Below, piece after piece: positions 16,319 through 25,147 of a DNA stretch of 64,000 nt. The stretch is taken from NCBI GenBank assembly GCA_028287235.1, contig JAQBQB010000016.1, positions 1 through 64,000 of the forward strand, given 5' to 3'. Position numbers and translations under genes: made by a program. Position 1 is the first letter of the stretch. Each line of letters starts with the position of its first letter. Source of the stretch: Gemmatimonadota bacterium (GTDB taxonomy: Bacteria; Gemmatimonadota; Gemmatimonadetes; Gemmatimonadales; Gemmatimonadaceae). Below the pieces are notes generated by a model. It was not told where the DNA came from, searched no databases, and saw only the letters and a list, made by a program, of their open reading frames with translations.

Positions 16319-17722
16319 ATGGCTTCCTTTGACGTGATCTTCATCGGCGGCGGTCCCGCCGGATATGTGGGCGCCATTCGATGCGCTCAGCTCGGCCTGT
16401 CGACCGCGGTCGTCGAGCGCGAGGGGCTCGGTGGCACATGCGTCCTCTGGGGCTGTATTCCGGCCAAGGCGCTGCTCGAGTCCTCGGCGATTGCCAACCG
16501 TCTGCGTCATGCGGCCGACTTCGGCGTCACTGTCGGCGAGGTCAAGACCGACTACGGCGTCGCCGTCAAACGGTCGCGCGGTGTGAGCCAGCAGAACTCG
16601 AAAGGCGTCGAGTTCCTCTTCAAGAAGAACAAGGTGACCTACATCAAGGGCACCGCGAAGCTCGCCGGCAAGAACTCCGTGTCCGTCAAGACGGCCGACG
16701 GAAAGGAGGAGAAGCACGATGCTAAGAAAGCCGTCGTGATCGCCACCGGTTCCCGCGTCCGCGGTCTGCCCCAGGCCGGCCTCGAGCTCAACAAGACCAC
16801 GATCATCTCTTCAGATGAAGCGCTGATCCTCGAGAAGGTCCCGAAGTCCATGGTCATCGTGGGCGCCGGCGCCGTGGGATGCGAGTTCGCGGACGTGTTC
16901 AACGCCTTCGGCTCGCAGGTTACGTTGATCGACGTCATGCCGAACATTCTGCCCCTCGAGGATCTCGACGCGTCGAAGGAAGTCGAGCGCTCGTTCAAGA
17001 AGCGCGGCATCACGATCCTGACCGGCGCCAAATTGTCGAACGTCAAGGCGGCCAAGGACTCCGTGTCGATGACCGTTGAAGCGAGCGGCGAGAAGAAGGA
17101 GCTCACGGCCGACGTGGTGCTCGTTGCGGCGGGGCGTGCGGCGAACGTCGAAGAGGTCGGTCTCAAAGAGGCTGGCGTTGAGCTCACCGATCGCGGTTTC
17201 ATCAAGATCAACGAGCGCATGGAGACGACGGCGAAAGGCATCTACTCCGTGGGCGACGTGGCCGGACCGCCGATGCTCGCCCACAAGGGGGAGCGCGAGG
17301 GCATCGTGCTCGCCGAGCTGATCGCGGGCAAGAGCACGCATGGGATGGATTACAACAACATCCCCAACGCCACGTACTGCCACCCCGAGGTCGCGTCCAT
17401 CGGACTCACGGAGCAGCAGTGCAAGGACAAGAAGCTCGACTACAAGGTCGGCAAGTTCCCCTTCTCGGCCAACGGGCGCGCACGCACATCGGGTGAGACG
17501 GAGGGCTTCGTGAAGATCATCCGCGACACCAAGTACGGGGAGATCCTCGGCGCACACATCGTCGGCGCGCACGCCACGGAGCTGATCCACGAGCTCGTCG
17601 TGGCGCGCACCAACGAGTTCACAGTCGAGGAAGTCGATCTCGCCATCCACGCGCACCCAACGCTGTCAGAGGCGATTGCCGAAGCGTCGCTCGATTCGCT
17701 GGGGAAGATGATTCACGCGTGA
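16319..17722 (+). CDS. lpdA: Dihydrolipoyl dehydrogenase (E3)
   Basis: 467 residues. FAD-disulfide oxidoreductase that reoxidises the lipoyl arm of E2 with NAD. FAD fold IFIGGGPAGYVGAI at the N-terminus, redox-active pair C41 and C46 (GGTCVLWGCIPAK), NAD fold MVIVGAGAVGCEFADVF, FAD-binding YSVGDVAGPPMLAHKG, and the C-terminal HAHPTLSE supplying the catalytic His-Glu. The two residues after the first cysteine differ from the common LNVG form. ATG 16319 chosen since the fold starts five residues on. The stop overlaps the lipB start. Confidence 0.95.
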   Translation: MASFDVIFIGGGPAGYVGAIRCAQLGLSTAVVEREGLGGTCVLWGCIPAKALLESSAIANRLRHAADFGVTVGEVKTDYGVAVKRSRGVSQQNSKGVEFLFKKNKVTYIKGTAKLAGKNSVSVKTADGKEEKHDAKKAVVIATGSRVRGLPQAGLELNKTTIISSDEALILEKVPKSMVIVGAGAVGCEFADVFNAFGSQVTLIDVMPNILPLEDLDASKEVERSFKKRGITILTGAKLSNVKAAKDSVSMTVEASGEKKELTADVVLVAAGRAANVEEVGLKEAGVELTDRGFIKINERMETTAKGIYSVGDVAGPPMLAHKGEREGIVLAELIAGKSTHGMDYNNIPNATYCHPEVASIGLTEQQCKDKKLDYKVGKFPFSANGRARTSGETEGFVKIIRDTKYGEILGAHIVGAHATELIHELVVARTNEFTVEEVDLAIHAHPTLSEAIAEASLDSLGKMIHA

Positions 17723-18441
17723 GGACGCTGGAGACAAAGCGGGAATTGTGGGTCGAGCGCCTGGGCGTCGTTCCATACGCCCAGGCGCTCGATTTTCAGC
17801 GCCAGGTGGCGCGCGCGCGGATCAGCGGTGCGATCGCCGAAGACGTGTTGTTGCTGGTCGAGCATCCGCCGGTGGTGACGCTGGGTCGCTCGTCGAAGGA
17901 GCGGAATCTGCTCGCCTCGCCCGAGCTGCTGGCGGCGCGCGGGGTCGAGCTGTTCGAGGTCGAGCGTGGCGGCGACGTGACCTTCCATGGTCCGGGACAG
18001 CTGGTCGGCTATCCGATCGTCGACCTCAAGCAGCACAAGCAGGACCTCCACTGGTACCTCCGGCAGGTCGAGGAAGCGCTGATCGTCGCCTTGGGCGGGT
18101 TCGGTATCGAGGCGGGGCGCCAAGCCGGGCTGACGGGCGTCTGGACGAGCGGTAGGAAGATCGCGTCGATTGGCGTGCACGCGCGCGATTGGGTGACCTG
18201 GCACGGGTTCGCGCTGAACGTGACGACCGACCTGAGCTACTTCGGCTTGATGGTCCCCTGCGGGATCGAGGCGGTGACGATGACATCCGTGAGCGCCGAG
18301 CTGGGCACCGGAGGCCCATCGTTCGCGGAGGTCTCAACGGCGGTGGCTGGCGCATTCGGCCGCGTCTTCAACCTTTCTATTTCCGACGCGGGCGGCGCAG
18401 TGGCCCGGGTTGTGGCGAACTCGAGCGTGGCTGGCGGGTAG
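17719..18441 (+). CDS. lipB: Octanoyl-[ACP]:protein octanoyltransferase
   Basis: 240 residues. Moves octanoyl from acyl carrier protein to the lipoyl-domain lysine, the step before LipA. Family landmarks are EHPPVVTLGRS, RGGDVTFHGPGQLVGYPI, the lysine in GRKIASIGVHARDW and the catalytic cysteine in LMVPCGI. The GTG start overlaps the lpdA stop by 4 bp (GTGA), linking cofactor attachment to E3 expression. With lipA upstream the locus holds the complete endogenous lipoylation route. Confidence 0.94.
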   Translation: MRTLETKRELWVERLGVVPYAQALDFQRQVARARISGAIAEDVLLLVEHPPVVTLGRSSKERNLLASPELLAARGVELFEVERGGDVTFHGPGQLVGYPIVDLKQHKQDLHWYLRQVEEALIVALGGFGIEAGRQAGLTGVWTSGRKIASIGVHARDWVTWHGFALNVTTDLSYFGLMVPCGIEAVTMTSVSAELGTGGPSFAEVSTAVAGAFGRVFNLSISDAGGAVARVVANSSVAGG

Positions 18442-18530
18442 ATCGAATCTCCACGACAGCCGGATTCGGCTATTTTTCATGCTTCGCCCGCGCCACTGCG
18501 GCGCCGGCTAAACCATTCAGGAGATACGAG

Positions 18531-18917
18531 ATGACCGTCTCTTTTGTCAGACGCAGGGCGCTCGCGATCGGGGCATGTAGTGCTGTGGCATTGTTGTCGG
18601 CGTGCCAGGACAAGCGCGTGAAGGAGCTGAACACCGGGATCACGCGGGATTCCGCCATGTCGGTGATTGCGCACGACATCAAGGGTGGCGGGCGCGATTC
18701 GTTTCCGAATGTCTACAAGCGCGATCGCTACCTGATCAACGGCAAGAACTACGAGGTACTGTACTTCACGGCGAACAACGAGAAGGCTGGGAAGGATTCG
18801 GTGCCGTTGAAGAAGCTGGTGCCGCTCGTGTTCGTGGACAATCAGTTGATTGGCAAGGGCTGGGTGGTGTGGGATAGCGTGTCGACGGCCAACAAGATCG
18901 CGATTCAGCCGCGATAG
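18531..18917 (+). CDS. Small lipoprotein, unknown function
   Basis: 128 residues with a signal peptide and lipobox ALLSAC (lipid Cys about 24). The mature part has a Y-L-I-N-G-K-N-Y-E-V strand pair and KLVPLVFVDNQLIGKGW, a compact beta-rich shape reminiscent of DUF3192/SmpA-like small lipoproteins, which is only a resemblance. CAGGAGA lies 6 nt before the ATG. A strong terminator follows. Confidence 0.72.
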   Translation: MTVSFVRRRALAIGACSAVALLSACQDKRVKELNTGITRDSAMSVIAHDIKGGGRDSFPNVYKRDRYLINGKNYEVLYFTANNEKAGKDSVPLKKLVPLVFVDNQLIGKGWVVWDSVSTANKIAIQPR

Positions 18918-18938
18918 TCGTTGCAAGGCACACAACGA

Positions 18939-18976
18939 AGCGGGGCCGAGTCTCGAGACTCGGCCCCGCTTTTTTC
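18939..18976 (+). terminator. Intrinsic terminator after the small lipoprotein gene
   Basis: A perfect 32-nt palindrome (AGCGGGGCCGAGTCTC and its complement) followed by TTTTT on the plus strand. Confidence 0.92.
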
Positions 18977-18988
18977 GCTTGACTGGCT

Positions 18989-19026
18989 GGAAAAAACAAC
19001 GGGCTCCGTCTTTCGACGGAGCCCGT
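18989..19026 (-). terminator. Intrinsic terminator for the Ig-like lipoprotein gene
   Basis: 12-bp stem ACGGGCTCCGTC / GACGGAGCCCGT (18999-19010, 19015-19026). On the minus strand it is followed by TGTTTTTTCC. It sits back to back with the plus-strand terminator. Confidence 0.9.
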
Positions 19027-19055
19027 GTTCGTAGCTACTGCCCTTCAGCTTCAGA

Positions 19056-22040
19056 TCAGGTGTTGTTGATCGTGAGCGTGAAGGTCGCCGTGGAGACGGC
19101 ATCACCACTGCTGTTCACGCCAATCGCGCGAACCGGCAGGTTGATCGTGCCGCCAGCAGCGGGCGTCAGGTTCGTGCCATCAGCGCCGGTGGCCGGCGGA
19201 TCCCACGTGAAGGTGTAAGCCCACGTGCGGTTCGTGCCGTTATCCGACACGACGCCAGTGCTCGACGAGCCGATCTGCACCCAGTCGCCGGAGGCGTTCT
19301 GGTACCAGAAGGTCACGATCGAGAACGGATTGTTGAAGACCGCCGTGTTGCCCGACGCAGTCGCCGTAAGCGTGGTCGAGGTAGCACCCGGGGTCGACGT
19401 TCCCAGCGCACCGCAACCCGTGGTCTGACCGGTCGTGGCAGCCGGGCAGTTCCAGATCGGGTTGTTGTTCGCCGTGAGCGTGTAACCAGCGTTGAAGTTC
19501 GCGCTGAAGGTCGTCGCGGTCTCGGTGCCGACTGAAACCGGGGCAAGGCTCGCCGCGCCGCCGGTCAGCGAACCGACACGATTGACTTCATCGATCGCGC
19601 TGATGTTCAGGTTCTTGGCGTCGTTCGCCGTCGTCGTGGAGCTCGTCGGCGTCGTGCCAGTGGCCTGCGACAGGTTACGGATGAAGTTCGTGATGACCGG
19701 CGAAACGGTCGCCGTACGGGTCAGCACGTTGTCAAAGGCAACGCCCGGGCCCGCAGTCGTGGGATAGCGGAGGTTCATGCCGACGCCGGTATAACCAACC
19801 GTCGCCCACGAACCGACCACATCGACGTTCTCGGTCACAGACGCCGGCACCGACACCGTGGTATTGCCGGAGATGCTACCCGGCAGATCGGCGCCCGACA
19901 CCACAGGGTTCGTGGCATCTTCGACGATCGTGTTGACGAACGGCGTTGACGTGTTGCCAGCCTGATCGACCGTGATGATCTCGGTCTTGTAGTAGCCACC
20001 AGTCGTGCTGGCGCTTCCGGCGGAGATGTCAGCGGCCGGAGGAATGCTCCCGGCAGCGCCCGCACCGACGTCGAAGAACACCGGCGTACAGAAGCCCATC
20101 TGCGTACCGGCGCGGTCGAATGCGGCCAGCGCGTTGGCACCAGCCTTTGCAGCGGTCGCGTTGAAGCGACCGATCATGCAGGGGCTGAGGTCGGTGGTCG
20201 CGACAGACGGTGCGTTCGAGCCTGTCGTGTTCGAGTAGACCTTGCCCTCGTACGTTGTTACGTCGTACGCAGCCGGGTTCAAGCCGCTCCAGTTACGGGT
20301 CTGCGCGACGAGCACGCGAACCTGGCCGTTGGCCGGATCGATCGACGGGCCCGACAGGTTGTCGGTCACCGGCGAGGTCGTGTACGCCTGACCGCCAGCG
20401 TTCGAAGCGCCGATGGTCGTGTAAGCGGCGTTGGTCGTCGGACCAGCCGTCTCCGTCGAAGCAAACGTGCTCGGCGCGGTCTTGTCGACGCCGAAGGTCT
20501 GCGTCGCCGACGTGTCAGCATTGCCCAGCGCGTCCGTCGTGATCATGCGCAGGGTGTAGCTGTTGGTGTTGCCCGTCGTCGAAGTGGTTTCGTTGAGGTT
20601 GGCGGCCGTCGTCGTGTTCGCGAAGGTCACCGTGCTCGCGGTCACGCCGGTCTGGAAGACCACCGTAACCTTGTCTACGCCACCGTTGTCGAGGTTCGCC
20701 GTGTTCTTGCCCGTGCAAACCGGGGCGGCGGTGCCAGCGTTCGCCGGGGTGTAGCCCGTCGAGTTCGGACCGCAATAGCCAGCGGCCGAGTCAGCGACGA
20801 AGCGGAAGCTGCCGTTGAGGTAGCCGTTGGCGCTCGTGTTCTGTGCCGCGTTGTTACGAACCGCGAACGTGCCGGCCGTCGGCTTCTGGGTATCCAGTCG
20901 GAACGACGGGACGACCACCGGAGCCAGCGGATTGGCGACGGACGAGAAGATCACGCCACCAGCGTTCGTGAACGTCTGACCGTTCGAATCGATCGACGTC
21001 ACCGTCACCGTCGCGGCGGCATCCGTGACACCGTCGATGTTCGTCGAGGACGAACCACCGTCGTTGCCGTCGACAAACGTGACCGTCTGCGTGCCGGCGC
21101 CCGTAACCGTCTGGGTGTGCGGAACGCCGCCAGCGGTGAGCGTGACGCTCGTCGAAGCGACCGTGCGACCCGTCGTGTAGGCAACCGGAGTCACCGTCAC
21201 GGTGACCGTGCCGCCGTTCCACGCGAGGCCGGCTGCATCCGTCGCGGTGAGCGAGGACTTGATCGAGCCGACGAGAACGTCAGCGTTGTTGAGCGTCAGC
21301 GTGGTGCTGCTGGTCGCGCTCTGCGTGCCCGAGGCCGTGACGGCCTGCGCGCTGATCGTGCAAGTGCCGTTGTGCAAAGCGGCAACGCCCGCGGAGCTGA
21401 ACTGCGCGGTGTTGAAGCTCAGCGTCACCGGGGCCGAAGCAGCTTCGGCGATCGGCGAAACCGGCGAGACGACGTTCGAGACCGTCTGCGTGTTGATGAT
21501 CGAGTCATTGCCGCACTTGAGCGTGGCAGTGACCGTCTTGAGGATGCCACCGTTCGTGTCGACGTTCAGGACGACGTCGAGCTGACCGGCGACGTTGCCG
21601 AGATTGGCCGGAACCGACTGGCCAGCGGCGTTCGTCTGGTTGATCGACGAGATCGTGACGGTCGGAATGGCGCCGTTTCCGTTACCCGCGACCGTAACGA
21701 CCGCCGCACCAGCGACGCTCGTGTTGGCCTTCGAGGTCGCCGTGATGGTGACCGTTCCGGCCTTGACGCCGGTGACCTTGCCGGTCGTGGCATCGACCGA
21801 CGCGACCGTCGCATCGCTCGAGGTCCACGTGACCGTACGGTCAGTGATCGAGGCATCGGCATCAACCGACGCGGCCAGCGTCGCAGTTCCACCGATCAGC
21901 AGATTCACGCTGCTCGGCGAAACCGTCACGCTGTGTACAACACCAACGACGACCGGAGTTGGGCTAGTGCTGTCGCCGCAGGCCGCGAGGCCGGCGAGCG
22001 TGAGCAGGCCAACTAAAGTAGAACGAACTACGCGTTGCAT
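19056..22040 (-). CDS. Large Ig-like (Big_2) repeat lipoprotein
   Basis: 994 residues. Signal peptide with lipobox LAGLAAC (lipid Cys about 21). A clear bacterial Ig-like domain follows (about 35-115; SVTVSPSSVNLLIGGTATL then VKAGTVTITATSKAN). The remaining 870 residues are Thr/Ser/Asn/Gly-rich strands with repeated patterns such as TVTVTS and NTTTAANLN, some with D-x-N loops suited to calcium. Likely a surface-exposed adhesin or scaffold. GGAGGT lies 3 nt before the ATG, the best ribosome site in the window, and a consensus-like promoter lies 170 nt upstream, pointing to high expression. Confidence 0.85.
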   Translation of the reverse strand: MQRVVRSTLVGLLTLAGLAACGDSTSPTPVVVGVVHSVTVSPSSVNLLIGGTATLAASVDADASITDRTVTWTSSDATVASVDATTGKVTGVKAGTVTITATSKANTSVAGAAVVTVAGNGNGAIPTVTISSINQTNAAGQSVPANLGNVAGQLDVVLNVDTNGGILKTVTATLKCGNDSIINTQTVSNVVSPVSPIAEAASAPVTLSFNTAQFSSAGVAALHNGTCTISAQAVTASGTQSATSSTTLTLNNADVLVGSIKSSLTATDAAGLAWNGGTVTVTVTPVAYTTGRTVASTSVTLTAGGVPHTQTVTGAGTQTVTFVDGNDGGSSSTNIDGVTDAAATVTVTSIDSNGQTFTNAGGVIFSSVANPLAPVVVPSFRLDTQKPTAGTFAVRNNAAQNTSANGYLNGSFRFVADSAAGYCGPNSTGYTPANAGTAAPVCTGKNTANLDNGGVDKVTVVFQTGVTASTVTFANTTTAANLNETTSTTGNTNSYTLRMITTDALGNADTSATQTFGVDKTAPSTFASTETAGPTTNAAYTTIGASNAGGQAYTTSPVTDNLSGPSIDPANGQVRVLVAQTRNWSGLNPAAYDVTTYEGKVYSNTTGSNAPSVATTDLSPCMIGRFNATAAKAGANALAAFDRAGTQMGFCTPVFFDVGAGAAGSIPPAADISAGSASTTGGYYKTEIITVDQAGNTSTPFVNTIVEDATNPVVSGADLPGSISGNTTVSVPASVTENVDVVGSWATVGYTGVGMNLRYPTTAGPGVAFDNVLTRTATVSPVITNFIRNLSQATGTTPTSSTTTANDAKNLNISAIDEVNRVGSLTGGAASLAPVSVGTETATTFSANFNAGYTLTANNNPIWNCPAATTGQTTGCGALGTSTPGATSTTLTATASGNTAVFNNPFSIVTFWYQNASGDWVQIGSSSTGVVSDNGTNRTWAYTFTWDPPATGADGTNLTPAAGGTINLPVRAIGVNSSGDAVSTATFTLTINNT

Positions 22041-22215
22041 CTTACCTCCATGGTAAGGAATGCGAGGAATGGAACAGGAACCACGACAACCCTACAAACA
22101 TTCATCAAACGCCACGCCATCCATACCGACGACTGCTCTAGAACCGCAGAACGCTCGAAGAGTCGTGACCACTCTCCGCAATTCGACACCGCACAGCACA
22201 ATACCGCAACGACCC

Positions 22216-22244
22216 AAGATAGACCTTGGGCGCAATAGGGTCAA
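22216..22244 (-). promoter_or_regulatory. Sigma-70-type promoter of the Ig-like lipoprotein gene
   Basis: On the minus strand TTGACC (22239-22244), a 17-nt spacer, then TATCTT (22216-22221). The start point would be near 22209, giving a leader of about 170 nt with a strong Shine-Dalgarno at its end. Confidence 0.55.
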
Positions 22245-22677
22245 GGATAGCTCCCCATCACCGTCACGAGTGAAATGGCTGCGTTCTCAGTAGCGTTATC
22301 TAACGGGTCGTCGACCATCTCCGGCCGATCGGTCACCCTGACTGCTTCATGCTCGACATGGACGCTACCGTCGGCGTACCAACCTAGCTGTCCACGTCCC
22401 GCCCTGCCAGTGAGGCGAATCACATGAACCTCCTGTGAATTCACCCCGCCCACACGCGCCCAGTATCGGTCGATTCACCAAGAACTGAACGCATAACGGA
22501 GTGAAGACGCAACACTCCGAAACAGGTAACAGCCTGGTTGAGGGATCTGGCGTAAGTACCTGTAAATACGGGTGTTTGCGAGATGTACCGTGGCGTACAC
22601 AACGCCGATGGCCGAATTCGTCTCCGAGAAGAGACACGCCGCGAACAGTTTCCCCTCCCCCGAACGCGCCCCGAACC

Positions 22678-22683
22678 TATATT
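22678..22683 (+). promoter_or_regulatory. -10 box placed for a leaderless helicase mRNA
   Basis: TATATT ends 7 nt before the ATG at 22691, so transcription would start at or next to the start codon. No Shine-Dalgarno precedes that ATG and no good -35 is visible. Confidence 0.4.
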
Positions 22684-22690
22684 CAGCGCC

Positions 22691-24781
22691 ATGCCGGACA
22701 TGCCGTCCCCCCGCCTCTACCCCGCGCGCGAACGCACCGTCGCGAGTCCGGCGCGCGACCTCGCCGCAGAGCTCAACGCCGAGCAGGGCGCGGCGGCCAC
22801 GCACGGCGAGGGGCCGCTCCTCATCATCGCCGGGGCCGGCACGGGCAAGACGCGCACGCTGGTCTACCGCGTGGCGCACCTCATCGAGCGCGGTGTGTCA
22901 CCCGAGCGCATCCTGCTCCTCACCTTCACGCGCCGCGCCGCACACGAGATGCTGAGCCGCGCGGAAAAGCTCGTCGGATCGGCGTCGAAGCGCGTGCAGG
23001 GCGGAACGTTCCACGCCACGGGACACCGGCTGCTCCGCCAGTTCGGCCCAGACGCCGGCCTGCCGAAGGACTTTTCCATCATGGACCAAGGCGACGCCGA
23101 GGACTTGATGCAGCTCGCCCGCGCCAGCCTCGGCTACGGCAAGCAGGAGAAGCGGTTCCCGAAGAAAGAGTCATTACACTACATATATTCAAGACATCTA
23201 AACACCGAGAAGCCGGTCGAGCAGATCCTGCAGCAGGAGTACGCGCAGTTCGTCGAGTTCTCGCGCGACATCGTGCGGATCTTCGCCGAATACACGAGCC
23301 GCAAGAGCGAGCGGAATCTCGTCGACTACGACGACCTCCTGCTCTTCTGGGCCATGATGCTCGAGCAATCGCCGTCGCTGGCCGACCGGATCTGCGGGCT
23401 CTACGACCACGTACTCGTCGACGAGTACCAGGACACCAACCTGCTCCAGGCCCGCATCCTTCGCGGACTGTGCCGGCACCACGCGAACATCACCGTCGTC
23501 GGCGACGACGCGCAGAGCATCTATTCGTTCCGCGGCGCTCACTTCAGAAACATTCTCGACTTCCCCAAACACTTCCCCAACGCGCAGATCGTCGCGCTCG
23601 AGCAGAACTACCGCTCCACGCAGCCGATCCTCGACGTGACGAACACGATCATCTCGCGCGCGCTGGAGCGGTTCACCAAGACGCTCTGGACGCAGCGCGG
23701 CGGCACCGACGCGCCGTGGCTCGTCACGGCGCGCGACGAGCAGCAGCAGACGCGCTTCGTCGTCGACCGCATTCTCGAGCTGCACGAAGAGGGCACGCCG
23801 CTTAAGGAGATCGCCGTGCTCGTCCGCGCCGGCTACATGTCGGCCGACCTCGAGATCGAGCTCACCAATCGCAACATCCCATTCGAGAAGTGGGGCGGGC
23901 TCAAGTTCCTCGAGGCCGCGCACGTCAAGGACGTCCTCGCCTTTCTCCGGGTATTAGAGAATCCTCGCGACGAGGTGAGCTGGTACCGTATCCTCATGCT
24001 CATGCCCGGCATCGGCGACGTCACCGCGCGGGCGATGATGGAGTCGATGGCCGACCGCTCGTGGGATCCGGATGCGTTCTCCCATTTCGTGCCGCCGGCG
24101 CGCGCACGCGACGCGCATCGGGGCCTCGCCGATCTGATCCGGCGCCTGCGCGGCGCGCGGCGCGAAGACGGCGGCGTGGGCGAAGACATCGATGAGATTC
24201 GGGCGCTTTACGATTCGATCCTGTCCGAGCGGTACGATCGCTCGGAGCCGCGGCTCGCCGATCTCGATCAGCTGCGCGTCATCGCCGCCGGCTATCCCAG
24301 CCGGTCGGTGTTCCTCGCCGCGCTCGCCCTCGAGCCGCCGTCGAGCACCCAGGATCTCGCGGGCGGCTCGGAGTCGGACAACGACGCGCTGGTGATCAGC
24401 ACCGTACACAGCGCGAAAGGCAAAGAGTGGGATGCGGTCTTCGTCATCTGGGCCGTGGACGGCTGGTTCCCCTCGTCGCGCTCCATGGACGACGAGGACC
24501 AGCTCGAGGAGGAGCGGCGTCTCATGTACGTCGCCACTACGCGCGCGCGGAACCATCTCGCCGTGACATACCCGCTGAACGTCTACGCCACGCGGCGCGG
24601 ACAGGACTACTCCATCGACCAGCTGTCGCGCTTTCTCGATCGCGGCGTGCGCGACAAGATGCAGCGTGTCGTGCCGCAGGAGCCGGCAGCGCCGCCGCCG
24701 GCCGGCGGAGCACCGTTGCCCGCAAGCACGGAACCGGCGATCGATTTGAGAGCATTGTTGCGCGGCCGCTTCGGCGGGTGA
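22691..24781 (+). CDS. UvrD/PcrA-family ATP-dependent 3'-5' DNA helicase
   Basis: 696 residues, superfamily 1A. Walker A AGAGTGKT (47-54), motif Ia LTFTRRAAHEM, Walker B VDEYQDTN, motif III GDDAQSIYSFRG, motif IV NYRSTQPILD, motif V STVHSAKGKEW and motif VI RLMYVATTRARNHL are all present. Relatives unwind DNA in repair and at stalled replication. It is shorter than classic UvrD and lacks its C-terminal Tudor-like tail. ATG 22691 is the start nearest the fold; the frame is open further upstream into the intergenic region. Codons 161-171 form an AT-rich rare-codon island. Confidence 0.92.
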   Translation: MPDMPSPRLYPARERTVASPARDLAAELNAEQGAAATHGEGPLLIIAGAGTGKTRTLVYRVAHLIERGVSPERILLLTFTRRAAHEMLSRAEKLVGSASKRVQGGTFHATGHRLLRQFGPDAGLPKDFSIMDQGDAEDLMQLARASLGYGKQEKRFPKKESLHYIYSRHLNTEKPVEQILQQEYAQFVEFSRDIVRIFAEYTSRKSERNLVDYDDLLLFWAMMLEQSPSLADRICGLYDHVLVDEYQDTNLLQARILRGLCRHHANITVVGDDAQSIYSFRGAHFRNILDFPKHFPNAQIVALEQNYRSTQPILDVTNTIISRALERFTKTLWTQRGGTDAPWLVTARDEQQQTRFVVDRILELHEEGTPLKEIAVLVRAGYMSADLEIELTNRNIPFEKWGGLKFLEAAHVKDVLAFLRVLENPRDEVSWYRILMLMPGIGDVTARAMMESMADRSWDPDAFSHFVPPARARDAHRGLADLIRRLRGARREDGGVGEDIDEIRALYDSILSERYDRSEPRLADLDQLRVIAAGYPSRSVFLAALALEPPSSTQDLAGGSESDNDALVISTVHSAKGKEWDAVFVIWAVDGWFPSSRSMDDEDQLEEERRLMYVATTRARNHLAVTYPLNVYATRRGQDYSIDQLSRFLDRGVRDKMQRVVPQEPAAPPPAGGAPLPASTEPAIDLRALLRGRFGG

Positions 24782-25147
24782 CTCGACAAAACGAACCTGC
24801 GCGCGAGGCGACGGGGAAAGTGCGCCCCACTTCCATTCTGCGACGCGGCTCGAACAGATCGTGAGCGCTAGTGTCTCGAGGGCAGTCCGACTGAACGCGC
24901 GCAGATCGGCATGGGACCGATCGAAGGCGTGGTCAACCTCCGTGATCGGCGATCGGACGTCGGGCGCCTGACGGAAAAGCGATCGGACGTGGCTCGAACG
25001 GACCGCGGGTAGCCTTGCTGGTCGCGGAACGGCAACTGAACGCGCGGATGTGTTCTCTGACCATCCGGGCATTCAGGCGACACGAGTGCGTCGTGGTGAG
25101 CTCGACTCGGCAGCCCGCTCGGACGAGCGAACATGAACGTCGGACCA
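24782..25147. other. 366-bp gap without a recognisable gene
   Basis: Between the convergent helicase and aminopeptidase-like genes. The decamer GATCGGACGT occurs at 24951 and 24981, and CTGAACGCGCG occurs near 24892 and 25037, so it may contain a decayed duplication. No terminator hairpin with a T-run is evident. Confidence 0.5.

Larger units (their letters stand above)
22041..22690. other. 650-bp intergenic region of lower GC
   Basis: Divergent space between the Ig-like lipoprotein and the helicase. It holds the lipoprotein promoter and a leader of about 170 nt, plus the helicase -10 box at the far end. I see no convincing gene: small frames here have neither codon bias nor ribosome sites. 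The middle (22260-22560) shows nothing recognisable. Confidence 0.6.
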
